DNA of 64,000 nucleotides from contig JAILIC010000095.1 of the NCBI GenBank assembly GCA_024695475.1, forward strand, positions 1 through 64,000. The letters run 5' to 3'. How positions within the stretch are numbered: the first letter of the stretch is position 1; the number at the start of each line of letters is the position of its first letter. This document shows, in pieces, positions 1 to 7,396 of this stretch. The position numbers and the translations under genes were made by a program. Under the pieces are notes generated by a model. It ran no database searches, was not told the DNA's origin, and saw nothing but the letters and a program-made list of their open reading frames with translations. This DNA comes from Treponema sp. (GTDB taxonomy: Bacteria > Spirochaetota > Spirochaetia > Treponematales > Treponemataceae).

Positions 1-165
1 AATGGCACAGAGAGTTTCAGCTTGAGTTTTGCCGAAATAGAAAATATAGAAGGATTTCCGATAGACCACTCTTTTTTGACATTTAAAAAGGAACTTTCTG
101 AATATGGCTTCAAAGTCGGCAAAATCTCGCTGAAAGAAAAAACTGTAGCTTTTGAAAAAATTTAG
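1..165 (+). CDS. 3' end of an unrecognised protein (partial, possibly frameshifted)
   Basis: The frame is open from base 1 and ends at TAG 163-165, giving the last 54 residues of a protein that begins outside the window. The tail is charged (GFKVGKISLKEKTVAFEKI) with no domain I recognise. A second frame is open from 149 to TGA 257-259 and encodes a plausible helical end (FDRAIEFLAKADYSIED). A one-base change in the six-A run at 155-160 would join the two frames, so the real protein may end at 259. Function unknown. Confidence 0.5.
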   Translation, partial: NGTESFSLSFAEIENIEGFPIDHSFLTFKKELSEYGFKVGKISLKEKTVAFEKI

Positions 166-259
166 GAGATTTTATTCCTCTTATATTCTTGTCAAAAAGG
201 AGAACTTTGACCGAGCAATAGAATTTCTTGCTAAAGCAGATTATAGTATTGAAGATTGA

Positions 260-284
260 TATAATTAAAATCGTACCGATCGGT
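260..284 (+). promoter_or_regulatory. -10 box with adjoining ACCGATCGGT palindrome upstream of the flavodoxin gene
   Basis: A perfect TATAAT lies at 260-265, with a perfect 10-base palindrome ACCGATCGGT at 275-284, where transcription should begin. No convincing -35 is visible. The position suits a repressor operator, and the sequence resembles half-sites often bound by TetR-family proteins, but no tetR gene is in the window. Confidence 0.45.
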
Positions 285-318
285 TTGAGGTAACGAAATT
301 GACTGGGAGAGTTTAAAA

Positions 319-804
319 TTGAAAAAGTTGATTGTTTATTATTCACTGGAAGGAAATACGCAGTACATAGCAGAAAAACTGGCTGAACGGCTTTCTGCTG
401 ATACATTGCGGCTTGTTCCAAAAAAGGCTTATTTGGATAAAGGCTTTGCAAAGTATGTCTGGGGCGGAAAAAGTGCCATAATGGGTGAAAAACCTGAGCT
501 TGAACCGTATTCTGTAGATCTTTCTCTTTACGATGAAATCATTATAGGTTTTCCTGTTTGGGCAAGCACATTTGCTCCTCCAATCAGAACTTTTGTCTTT
601 GAAAATAAAGAAAAATTGCAGAAAAAGAAAATAGCTGTTTATGCCTGTCAGGCTGGTAGAGGTGCCGAAAAAGCAATATCAAAATTAAAGACTTTACTTG
701 ATATAGCTGATTTTTCTGCAACAGCGGTGTTTATTGACCCAAAAACAAAACTATCAGAAAAAAATAACAATATACTTGATGAATTCTGCAATAAGGACAA
801 ATAA
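319..804 (+). CDS. Flavodoxin family protein
   Basis: This 161-residue protein begins at TTG with a GGGAGA-like ribosome site just upstream (304-309). The N-terminus (KKLIVYYSLEGNTQYIAEKLAE) carries the FMN phosphate-binding loop of flavodoxins, S/T-x-E/T-G-N-T, at residues 9-14. GFPVWAST near residue 76 matches the second FMN loop with its stacking Trp. It is a cytoplasmic single-electron carrier or quinone/nitro-reductase-like accessory protein; the electron partner cannot be read. It lies 3 bases before the acetyltransferase gene, so the two form an operon, probably controlled through the palindrome at 275-284. Confidence 0.85.
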   Translation: MKKLIVYYSLEGNTQYIAEKLAERLSADTLRLVPKKAYLDKGFAKYVWGGKSAIMGEKPELEPYSVDLSLYDEIIIGFPVWASTFAPPIRTFVFENKEKLQKKKIAVYACQAGRGAEKAISKLKTLLDIADFSATAVFIDPKTKLSEKNNNILDEFCNKDK

Positions 805-807
805 ATT

Positions 808-1338
808 ATGTGGAAAGATTTTATACGTCCAGTGACAAAAGCTGATGCTGCTCAGCTCGTAGATATTTATTCCTATTATGTAAAAAATACAGCAATTACA
901 TTTGAATATGATGTTCCGTCAGTTGAAGAATTTGAAAACCGGATTGAATCAATTACGAAGAAATATCCCTATCTTTGTGTTGAAAAAGATGGAAAAATTC
1001 TTGCCTATGCGTATGCCAATACTTTTAAGGCCCGCGAAGCATATAAATGGAATGTAGAACTTTCAATTTATGTTGAAAAATCTGCCCGAAAAACGGGCCT
1101 TGGTCGTGCCTTATATGAAACTCTTGAAGCTGAGCTTAAAAAACAGGGAATCATCAATCTTTATGCCTGTATCGGCGTTCCGAATGAAAAGGAAGATGAG
1201 TACCTTAACTTCAACAGCCAGAAATTCCACGAGCACATGGGGTTTAAGACAGTCGGAACCTTCCGTAATTGCGGCAAAAAGTTTAACCGCTGGTATGCCA
1301 TGATATGGATGGAAAAAAGTATCGGCGAGCATAAATAG
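808..1338 (+). CDS. GNAT N-acetyltransferase, phosphinothricin acetyltransferase-like
   Basis: The 176-residue protein has the PAT/Pat-like layout: N-terminal IRPVTKADAAQLVDIYSYYV, the acceptor-site region ITFEYDVPSVEEFENRI, and the acetyl-CoA loop KTGLGRALYETL near residues 95-106. GFKTVGTFRNCGKKFNRW near the C-terminus is typical of the phosphinothricin/methionine-sulfoximine acetyltransferase group. It probably acetylates a small amine such as an amino-acid analogue. It is the second gene of the flavodoxin operon and is followed by a strong hairpin terminator. The substrate is inferred from family only. Confidence 0.85.
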   Translation: MWKDFIRPVTKADAAQLVDIYSYYVKNTAITFEYDVPSVEEFENRIESITKKYPYLCVEKDGKILAYAYANTFKAREAYKWNVELSIYVEKSARKTGLGRALYETLEAELKKQGIINLYACIGVPNEKEDEYLNFNSQKFHEHMGFKTVGTFRNCGKKFNRWYAMIWMEKSIGEHK

Positions 1339-1348
1339 CCTGAAAACG

Positions 1349-1384
1349 GGGGTGCCTGAAAATACATCAGACACCCCTTTTTTT
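1349..1384 (+). terminator. Intrinsic terminator after the GNAT gene
   Basis: GGGGTG at 1349-1354 pairs with CACCCC at 1372-1377. Inner CTGA/TCAG pairs extend the stem, and seven T residues follow (1378-1384). It separates the plus-strand operon from the convergent hydrolase gene. Confidence 0.85.
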
Positions 1385-1976
1385 ATTCGTTTACAATCCA
1401 GTTATCTAAAAATGCCATCTGCTCTTTAGTATGAAACCAGTGTTCACCGCCTTTCATCATCGTAAGGCTTGCCTTGTGGCTGTCCGCAAAAGCCTTCATG
1501 GTTTCAAAAGATGTAAGATTATCCTTTTCGCCATAAAGAATTTTTGTGGGCACATTCCAGTTTACAGGATGATTTTTCACATATTGTAGATAATCCCAAG
1601 ATAAATCCTCTCCAAAATCCGTAGAAATAACTTTACGTCTTTTAAGCTCTTCTTCTGAAACAGTTGCCCAGCTCATCATGTTGCAGATGAGTTTTTCCAT
1701 GTTCACAATCGGTGAAATGAAATATGCCTTTTTAATCAGATTTTCGATTTGTGCATTCATGCTGAAAAAGGCTCTGATACTGTTTGCAATCAAAATAATG
1801 TTTTCGTATTTTGATTTTAAATCTTTTACAGTCTCGTGGATTTCTTTTCCTGTTTCCCATGGAGTGAAAGTTTTGTAGTCCAAGCCCAGAACTTCGTATT
1901 CTGGAAAAAGATTTGTGTAGTGATCGCTTTCGGCGGCAGATCCGCCTTTTCCGTGAATGTATAAAACTAAATTCAT
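1383..1976 (-). CDS. Alpha/beta hydrolase with a degenerate nucleophile elbow
   Basis: A 197-residue small alpha/beta hydrolase. LVLYIHGKGG near the N-terminus is the HG oxyanion-hole motif. The nucleophile elbow reads A-N-S66-I-R instead of G-x-S-x-G: the Ser is kept but both Gly are replaced. A candidate acid lies in YGEKDNLTS and the His in GGEHWFHTKEQ near the C-terminus, so the triad could be complete. The start overlaps the yjdF stop (ATGA, 4 bases), so it is translationally coupled to yjdF and lies under the same riboswitch. Substrate unknown. Confidence 0.75.
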   Translation of the reverse strand: MNLVLYIHGKGGSAAESDHYTNLFPEYEVLGLDYKTFTPWETGKEIHETVKDLKSKYENIILIANSIRAFFSMNAQIENLIKKAYFISPIVNMEKLICNMMSWATVSEEELKRRKVISTDFGEDLSWDYLQYVKNHPVNWNVPTKILYGEKDNLTSFETMKAFADSHKASLTMMKGGEHWFHTKEQMAFLDNWIVNE

Positions 1977-2377
1977 TTTTTTGCCTTCTTTTTGCTTTGT
2001 CTTAAAAGATATTTTTCCCTCTCTTCAAGTTTCTTCTGTTTTCTGCCAAGTATTTTACGCTCTTTTGCATATTCTTTTTGAGCATTTGAAAATGCGATGA
2101 GTGATTTTGGAATTCCTGCACCGTCAGCTTTAGATTTTGATTTAGCATTTGCAAGCTTTTTGTAGCGGATTTTTGTCCGTCCTTCTACCGGCAAAAGAGG
2201 AACATTGTCAAAAGCATTTACCATCCAGTTTAGAATTTGAGGATTTGTTGGCTCAGCTCCAAAAACATAGCGACCGGCAAAGTTCTTCCCATTACGGCAC
2301 TGCTCGATAAGGGCACACCAGAACTGCCCGTCAAAATAAATCGTGGTTATCGTAAAATTATCTTCTGTGATTTTCAT
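1973..2377 (-). CDS. yjdF: YjdF family protein (DUF2992)
   Basis: The 134-residue protein starts KITEDNFTITTIYFDGQFWCALIEQ and has the conserved Gly/Phe/Pro middle (FGAEPTNPQILNWM) and very basic Lys-rich C-terminal tail (KKLEEREKYLLRQSKKKAKK) of YjdF proteins. The biochemical role of the family is unresolved. In Firmicutes the gene is typically preceded by the yjdF riboswitch, which senses azaaromatic compounds, and the same arrangement is visible here. The ribosome site AAGGA (2384-2388, minus strand) lies inside a potential regulatory pairing. The gene forms an operon with the overlapping alpha/beta hydrolase. Confidence 0.88.
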   Translation of the reverse strand: MKITEDNFTITTIYFDGQFWCALIEQCRNGKNFAGRYVFGAEPTNPQILNWMVNAFDNVPLLPVEGRTKIRYKKLANAKSKSKADGAGIPKSLIAFSNAQKEYAKERKILGRKQKKLEEREKYLLRQSKKKAKK

Positions 2378-2545
2378 ACATCTTCCTTAAGCGTGAATAT
2401 GCCGAAGTTAAAATACGGCAGTCAGCCTGAAAAGAGGAGAGTGAGATATGGGCCACAATTATGAGCGTAAAGTCATCTTGCAACCCGGAAAGTAAGATTC
2501 AAACCGCCCGAACAGGGCAATCAGAATCTCTCGAAAGATGTATTA
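2376..2545 (-). promoter_or_regulatory. Probable yjdF (azaaromatic) riboswitch controlling translation
   Basis: On the minus strand the leader shows three nested stems. P1 is CATCTT (2540-2535) with AAGATG (2479-2474), P2 is AGATTC (2529-2524) with GAATCT (2500-2495), and P3 is GCCC (2518-2515) with GGGC (2509-2506). The internal loops TTTCGAG and ACTTTCCGGGTTGC look like conserved aptamer segments. The 5' strand of P1 is also part of ATACATCTT (2543-2535), perfectly complementary to AAGATGTAT (2384-2376), which covers the start codon next to the ribosome site. P1 formation and start-site sequestration are mutually exclusive, a translational ON-switch design. Assignment to the yjdF class rests on the downstream gene and remembered consensus. 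Confidence 0.78.
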
Positions 2546-2562
2546 CTAGTTTTTACTATTCT

Positions 2563-2591
2563 AACATAACGATTGTCGGAAAAAATAGCAA
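2563..2591 (-). promoter_or_regulatory. Candidate promoter of the yjdF leader
   Basis: Minus-strand TTGCTA (2591-2586), a 17-base spacer and TATGTT (2568-2563), with an alternative -10 TAGAAT at 2563-2558. It would start transcription a few bases before the riboswitch P1 strand. Confidence 0.4.
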
Positions 2592-2702
2592 GTAACGATG
2601 TATGCATTTCATCGGGATAAACCTGCATCTTGTCTGAAAAGCATTCCATATACTTTTTCTTTGAAGTATGCTTTAGTCATTCGTAAGATGGAGGACGGAA
2701 TT

Positions 2703-3476
2703 ATGAAAACATTGCGGAATTATGTCATTGCGACGTACCTTGTATTCTGGGTAATGGTTCTGGGACTGTGCGGAAGTGCCAGTATGGTTTTTCATTGTCC
2801 TCCTGTCGTTATGAGGATTCTTTCGAATGTCTGCGCTTGGTCTCCTACACTTGTCTTGCTTGCAGGTTTCAAATATTTTATGCCTGGTAAAAGCATCAAG
2901 GAATTTTACAAGACGGCCTTTGGTGGGGGAGTTACCTCCTTTTCTCTTGCCGAGGCCTGCCTGCTTACACTTTCTGCCACCCTTCTTTCGGTTTTTATCC
3001 TTTCGCTGATTGAAGGGAAGGTATTTTCTTCCTACTGGAGTCTAGGCTCATATCCCTTATGGGCTTCACTTTTGTTTTCAATAACAAGCGGCCCAACAGG
3101 CGAAGAATCAGGCTGGCGCGGTTTTGTACGCCCTTGCCTTAACGCACGCTACGGGTTCTTTAAAGCTTCGGTAATTCAGGGGCTTATCTGGGCTTTTTGG
3201 CATACGATTTTGTGGTTTGTGGATTCGGATTTTTTTGGCAGGCAGATGATTCCGTATGTGCTTTCAAACATCATTGTAATGACAGGACTCTGCTTTATCA
3301 TGAATTACTTTATGAAAAAGCATGACAATCTGATCTACGGAATTGCGGTTCATTTTTGCTTTAATTTCCTCTACTGTTTTCTGAAGGTTGATATTCTCTT
3401 TTATGTAATTCTTTCAAGTGTTTATCTTGGAATTATTGGGGTACTTTGTTGGAGAAATATAATCCAATATGATTGA
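2703..3476 (+). CDS. CPBP family intramembrane glutamic-type protease
   Basis: The start ATG 2703 is chosen because GGAGGA lies at 2690-2695; the frame is open further upstream but without a ribosome site. The 257-residue protein has about eight hydrophobic segments. It carries the CPBP/Abi motif 1, GEESGWRGF (EExxxR), in the segment beginning SGPTGEES, and the later His motifs HTILWF and HFCFNF, the predicted membrane-embedded catalytic residues. The family includes CAAX prenyl proteases and bacteriocin-immunity-type proteins; the substrate here is unknown. Its stop overlaps the AraC-type regulator start by 8 bases, so the two are co-expressed. Confidence 0.85.
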   Translation: MKTLRNYVIATYLVFWVMVLGLCGSASMVFHCPPVVMRILSNVCAWSPTLVLLAGFKYFMPGKSIKEFYKTAFGGGVTSFSLAEACLLTLSATLLSVFILSLIEGKVFSSYWSLGSYPLWASLLFSITSGPTGEESGWRGFVRPCLNARYGFFKASVIQGLIWAFWHTILWFVDSDFFGRQMIPYVLSNIIVMTGLCFIMNYFMKKHDNLIYGIAVHFCFNFLYCFLKVDILFYVILSSVYLGIIGVLCWRNIIQYD

Positions 3477-4371
3477 AAACCAGATTATAAACAGGGCAAT
3501 AGATTTTATTTTTTCTCATGCAAGCAAAGAAGAAATTAATGTAAAAACTGTCGCAGATTACTGCGGATATTCAAAGTTTTATCTGGAACGACTTTTCAAG
3601 GCCGAAACTGGCGAAAGCATCTACAGCTTTATAAAACGTTGTAAAATTGAACTGAGTGCTTTCAGGCTTAAGATTGAAAAAGACCGGAGCATTACGGAAA
3701 TCGGTAGCGATTACGGTTATTCAGCTTCGAATTACGCCACGCTTTTCCGAAATCATTTTGAAAAAACTCCGGCACAGTTCAGAAAAGACATTGTTGAACA
3801 TTCATTTTTCCATCCGTTTTTCTACGGAGCAGAAAACAAGCTTGAAACTTATGAAGAATGCGCAAAGAAAATCAGAATTGAGATGCTGCCTGACTTTTTT
3901 GTACTTTACGAACGGCGCAAGGGGAATTACCACCAACTGGAAGATGACTGGTGCAGTTTTATGAATCATTACGGAGATTTTTACACGAGCGAAAGCATTT
4001 TTATTGAATGCACAAAAAATGATCCTTCAATCACTGATCCAGACGAATGTATTTATGATGTGTGCATGACGGTAGACCCGAATGATCCTCGGCTAAAAAA
4101 TGTCGTACAAAAAACTGCTGCAGCAGGAATTACAAGCAGAGCTGGAGTTCTGGCTTTACCAAATACTATGACAATAAAGGGCGGAAAGTTTGCAATTTAC
4201 CGCTACGAAGGGTATCCTCAGCAGATTTATAGCGCTTACCAGAGTTTTTTCTGTAGATGGCTTGCAGAAAACGGAAATCGCGTAGACAACCGCATGGGCT
4301 TTGACATCTACCGTCGTATTGACAAAGACACACTTTACATGGAGCTGGACATCTGCATCCCGATTGTGTAA
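3469..4371 (+). CDS. AraC family regulator with GyrI-like effector domain
   Basis: The 300-residue protein has an N-terminal AraC double helix-turn-helix (residues about 5-110). It includes VKTVADYCGYSKFYLERLFKAETG and the hallmark second helix FRNHFEKTPAQFR. The C-terminal half (about 130-300) has the GyrI/Rob-like small-molecule domain layout, with YERRKGNYHQ, CMTVDPNDPR and FAIYRYEGYPQQIYSAY. Such regulators usually sense hydrophobic drugs. It is translationally coupled to the CPBP protease and may control it or neighbouring resistance genes. Confidence 0.88.
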   Translation: MIENQIINRAIDFIFSHASKEEINVKTVADYCGYSKFYLERLFKAETGESIYSFIKRCKIELSAFRLKIEKDRSITEIGSDYGYSASNYATLFRNHFEKTPAQFRKDIVEHSFFHPFFYGAENKLETYEECAKKIRIEMLPDFFVLYERRKGNYHQLEDDWCSFMNHYGDFYTSESIFIECTKNDPSITDPDECIYDVCMTVDPNDPRLKNVVQKTAAAGITSRAGVLALPNTMTIKGGKFAIYRYEGYPQQIYSAYQSFFCRWLAENGNRVDNRMGFDIYRRIDKDTLYMELDICIPIV

Positions 4372-4440
4372 TTAGTTTTTTTCACATATTCCAAATAGCA
4401 CGAATTCAGAAGTGTTTTTTAGTCTCATATTTTATATTTG

Positions 4441-4487
4441 CCTTATCACGATTTACATAACAAAAATCAGTCAATCGCGATAAGGAG
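4441..4487 (+). promoter_or_regulatory. Stem-loop overlapping the TrmO ribosome binding site
   Basis: CCTTATCaCGATT (4441-4453) and AATCGcGATAAGG (4473-4485) form a 13-position stem with one A/C mismatch and a 19-base loop. The 3' arm contains most of the ribosome site AAGGAG (4482-4487), 7 bases before ATG 4495. The dyad could therefore hide the ribosome site in RNA or serve as a DNA operator. Confidence 0.6.
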
Positions 4488-4494
4488 TTAAATT

Positions 4495-4968
4495 ATGATT
4501 TTTCAGGTAAAAGAAATTGGTAAAGTAAAACATGGCGAAAATGGTTCATTCATTCAGATGGAAAAGCAGTACATCCCTGGATTAAAAGCACTGGACGGCT
4601 TCAGCCATGTAAATGTATTCTGGTGGTTCAACGGATGTGATAATGAGGAATGCAGAAATGAACTGCAGGTTGAACAACCTTACAAAAACTCACCTGAAGT
4701 GATGGGTGTGTTTGCGACAAGATCCCCATGCCGCCCGAATCCGATTGCACTTACAGCTGTCGAAGTAACCGACATTGATTACAGTAGTGGAGTTATAGGA
4801 GTAACATTCATCGATGCAAACGAGGATACTCCTGTTCTTGATATCAAGCCGTATACACCGAGTCTGGACCGCGTGGAAACACCGAGTGTTCCATACTGGT
4901 GCAGTCATTGGCCAAAAAATACGGAAAGTTCAGGTGACTTTGACTGGAGCAATGTTTTTAATTTTTAG
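4495..4968 (+). CDS. trmO: TrmO/TsaA-type tRNA methyltransferase
   Basis: The 157-residue protein matches the TrmO (YaeB/TsaA) beta-barrel family: VKEIGKVKHG at the N-terminus, LKALDGFSHVNVFWWFNGCD, and the signature GVFATRSPCRPNPIALTAVEV. VLDIKPYTPSLDRV follows near residue 120. TrmO uses S-adenosylmethionine to methylate t6A37 of some tRNAs. This copy is short and lacks the C-terminal extension of the E. coli enzyme, like many bacterial homologues, so the exact substrate could differ. It is a single gene between two terminators. Confidence 0.82.
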   Translation: MIFQVKEIGKVKHGENGSFIQMEKQYIPGLKALDGFSHVNVFWWFNGCDNEECRNELQVEQPYKNSPEVMGVFATRSPCRPNPIALTAVEVTDIDYSSGVIGVTFIDANEDTPVLDIKPYTPSLDRVETPSVPYWCSHWPKNTESSGDFDWSNVFNF

Positions 4969-4990
4969 AACTGACATTATTTTTTAAAGA

Positions 4991-5017
4991 AATTAGGGGA
5001 AAATTTCCCCTAATTTT
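4991..5017. terminator. Bidirectional terminator
   Basis: AATTAGGGGA (4991-5000) pairs perfectly with TCCCCTAATT (5006-5015) around a 5-base loop. A T-run follows on the plus strand, and an A-rich stretch precedes it that reads as T on the minus strand. It serves trmO and the convergent uvrA-like gene. Confidence 0.85.
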
Positions 5018-5026
5018 ACTTTTGTC

Positions 5027-7276
5027 TTATTTTCTCAAATATTCCGCGGTAATTGTCTTGCCGTTTTCAATCATCTGTTTTGGTGTGCCTGTGAAGACAA
5101 TTTCGCCTCCTGCTTTTCCTCCGTCTGGGCCAACATCGATGATGTAATCGGACAGTTTCATGACGTCGGTGTTGTGCTCGATTACAATCACCGTGTTCCC
5201 TCGGTCAACAAAATGTTCAAGAAGCTCCATCACCGGTTTTATGTCACTTGCATGAAGTCCCGTAGTTGGCTCGTCAAGAATAAAAATGCTTCCAGCCCTG
5301 TGAAGATTTTTTGCAAGCTTTACCCGCTGTCGCTCGCCCCCACTCAAAGTTGAAAGCGGCTGTCCCAAGCTCAGGTAGGGAAGACCAACCTCAATTAGTG
5401 AAAGAAGATTTTCAATTACCTTTTTGACAGACCTGTTCTCGCGGTCGCGTGAAAGACAATCCTCAAAAAAGACCAGAGCATCCTCTACACTCATATCAAG
5501 AATCTGGACGATGTTCCTGCCATTGTAGAATTTGTCCAGTGCCTTTTTGCTGTAACGCTTTCCCTCACATTCCTCGCAGGTCGTCACAATCGGATCCATA
5601 AAGATCAGCTCGGTCACAATTACGCCGCGTCCCTTGCAGGCCGGGCACTTTCCCTTGCCATTGAAAGAAAAAAGTCCTGAATCAACATTGTTTACCTCTG
5701 CAAAAAGCTTACGGATTTCGTCAAAGAAGCCCAGATATGTACAGGCAGTTGAGCGGCCAGTTACGGTGATTGCAGTCTGATCAATAAGCACAACCTTATC
5801 TTCATTTTCTTTTGCAAAGACTTTTGTAATCAGCGTCGATTTTCCGCTTCCTGCAACGCCAGTGACGCATGTAAGCACACCAAGCGGAATATCCACGCTG
5901 ACGTTCTTGAGATTATGAAGATTTGCACCCCGCACAGAAATCCAGCCCTTTGGCTTTCGCGGATTTTCCTTTGGAAGAACAATTTCTTTCATTGCGTTGC
6001 CGGTCTTTGTTCCGCTCTTGAGCAGCTTTTTGTAGCTTCCTTGAAAAAGAATCTGTCCGCCGTTTTTTCCAGCGAAGGGCCCCACATCAATAATTTCGTC
6101 CGCAATCTGAATTATGTCCTTATCGTGCTCAACTACAAGAACAGTGTTTCCTTTGTCTCGAAGGCTCTTTAAAAGCCGTGACATTCTGTAAACGTCACGC
6201 GGATGCATTCCGGTTGAAGGCTCGTCGAAAATGTAGGTCATGCCGGTGAGGGAGCTTCCCATATAGCGCACGAGTTTGAGTCTCTGTGATTCGCCGCCGC
6301 TCAAAGTTACGGATTCGCGGCTCATGTTGAGGTAGGGAAGTCCGATTTCTATCAGACGGTCAAGACTTGCAATCAGACTGTCCGTTACGGTGCGGACACG
6401 CTCATCGCTTATGCCAGCAATAACTTCACGCAGCTTTGAAAATTCCATCTCGGAAAGCTCGTAAATGTTATAGCCTGCGATTTTGCTTGAAAGAGCCCTT
6501 TCGTTGAGCCGCTTTCCGCCGCAAAGAGGACAAGTTTCTTCAGAAGCAAAAGATGCAATGCGCTCAGAGTTCATCTCGCTTTCGTTTTCACTTTTTTTCA
6601 TCAGGCAGAGGCGTTCAAAATGATTTGCGATTCCTTCCACCTTGTCGTTTCCCGGGATTCCGTACAAAAGCAGATTTTTTTCTTCTTCGCTATAGTCCTT
6701 GAACTTTTTGTTCAAATCCCATTTTCCGCTTGAAGTGTACTGTCTGAAATACCATTTCCCCGGAGCAAAGGCTGGCAGCAGAACCATTCCGTCGTTCCAG
6801 GACTTTTCTTTGTCCACAGCCTTGTCCAAATCCAGTTTCATGATTTTTCCAATGCCGGAACACTTTGGACACATCCCGTTGGGATTATTAAAAGAAAAAT
6901 AAGAAGCCGAACCAACCTGCGGAAGTCCGATCCGGCTGAAAAGCAGGCGTAAGAGCGAATACATATCCGTGATTGTTCCTACGGTTGAGCGCATGTTGCC
7001 GCCAAGCCTGCTCTGGTCAATTACTACGCTTGCCGTAAGGTTGTCTATATAATCTGCGTGCGGCTTTTCGTGCTTTGGAAGCCTTGTGCGCACAAAAGCC
7101 GGGTAAGTCTCGTTCATCTGTCTCTGGCTTTCCGCAGCAATCGTGTCAAAAACAATGCTTGACTTGCCGCTACCTGAAACACCTGTAAATACAACGAGCT
7201 TGTTCTTCGGAATCTCGATGCTGATGTTTTTGAGGTTGTTCTGCCTCAGTCCCTTGATAATAATTTTGTCGTTCAT
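5027..7276 (-). CDS. Short UvrA paralogue (ABC-type excinuclease subunit, resistance class)
   Basis: 749 residues, about 190 shorter than housekeeping UvrA. Two ABC ATPase modules are present, with Walker A GVSGSGKSS (32-40) and GVAGSGKST (473-481) and signature LSGGESQR (325-332). The later module has LSGGERQRVKLAKNL and FILDEPTTGLH. Zinc-finger Cys pairs are CPKC (136), CPLC (249) and CPAC (544). The UvrB-binding segment appears missing or strongly reduced. Such short paralogues are often found with self-resistance to DNA-binding drugs. It is divergent from a MATE pump across a shared dyad, which supports a drug-protection role. Confidence 0.85.
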   Translation of the reverse strand: MNDKIIIKGLRQNNLKNISIEIPKNKLVVFTGVSGSGKSSIVFDTIAAESQRQMNETYPAFVRTRLPKHEKPHADYIDNLTASVVIDQSRLGGNMRSTVGTITDMYSLLRLLFSRIGLPQVGSASYFSFNNPNGMCPKCSGIGKIMKLDLDKAVDKEKSWNDGMVLLPAFAPGKWYFRQYTSSGKWDLNKKFKDYSEEEKNLLLYGIPGNDKVEGIANHFERLCLMKKSENESEMNSERIASFASEETCPLCGGKRLNERALSSKIAGYNIYELSEMEFSKLREVIAGISDERVRTVTDSLIASLDRLIEIGLPYLNMSRESVTLSGGESQRLKLVRYMGSSLTGMTYIFDEPSTGMHPRDVYRMSRLLKSLRDKGNTVLVVEHDKDIIQIADEIIDVGPFAGKNGGQILFQGSYKKLLKSGTKTGNAMKEIVLPKENPRKPKGWISVRGANLHNLKNVSVDIPLGVLTCVTGVAGSGKSTLITKVFAKENEDKVVLIDQTAITVTGRSTACTYLGFFDEIRKLFAEVNNVDSGLFSFNGKGKCPACKGRGVIVTELIFMDPIVTTCEECEGKRYSKKALDKFYNGRNIVQILDMSVEDALVFFEDCLSRDRENRSVKKVIENLLSLIEVGLPYLSLGQPLSTLSGGERQRVKLAKNLHRAGSIFILDEPTTGLHASDIKPVMELLEHFVDRGNTVIVIEHNTDVMKLSDYIIDVGPDGGKAGGEIVFTGTPKQMIENGKTITAEYLRK

Positions 7277-7307
7277 GGCTTGATTCTGGCATCAATGGAA
7301 GGAAAAG

Positions 7308-7351
7308 ACTTCTGAATTCGTGCTAATTTAAAATGGCACGTTTTCAGAAGT
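7308..7351. promoter_or_regulatory. Long dyad between uvrA-like and MATE genes
   Basis: ACTTCTG (7308-7314) and CAGAAGT (7345-7351) form the outer arms, and CGTGC (7319-7323) and GCACG (7336-7340) the inner arms. All are perfectly complementary, with a 4-base internal loop on each side. TTTT follows on the plus strand. It lies upstream of a TATACT box (7371-7376) of the MATE gene, so an operator shared by both divergent genes is as likely as a terminator. Confidence 0.55.
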
Positions 7352-7396
7352 TTTTATTGCTGTCAGTCCCTATACTCCCTTGCAAGAGGTGTAAAT

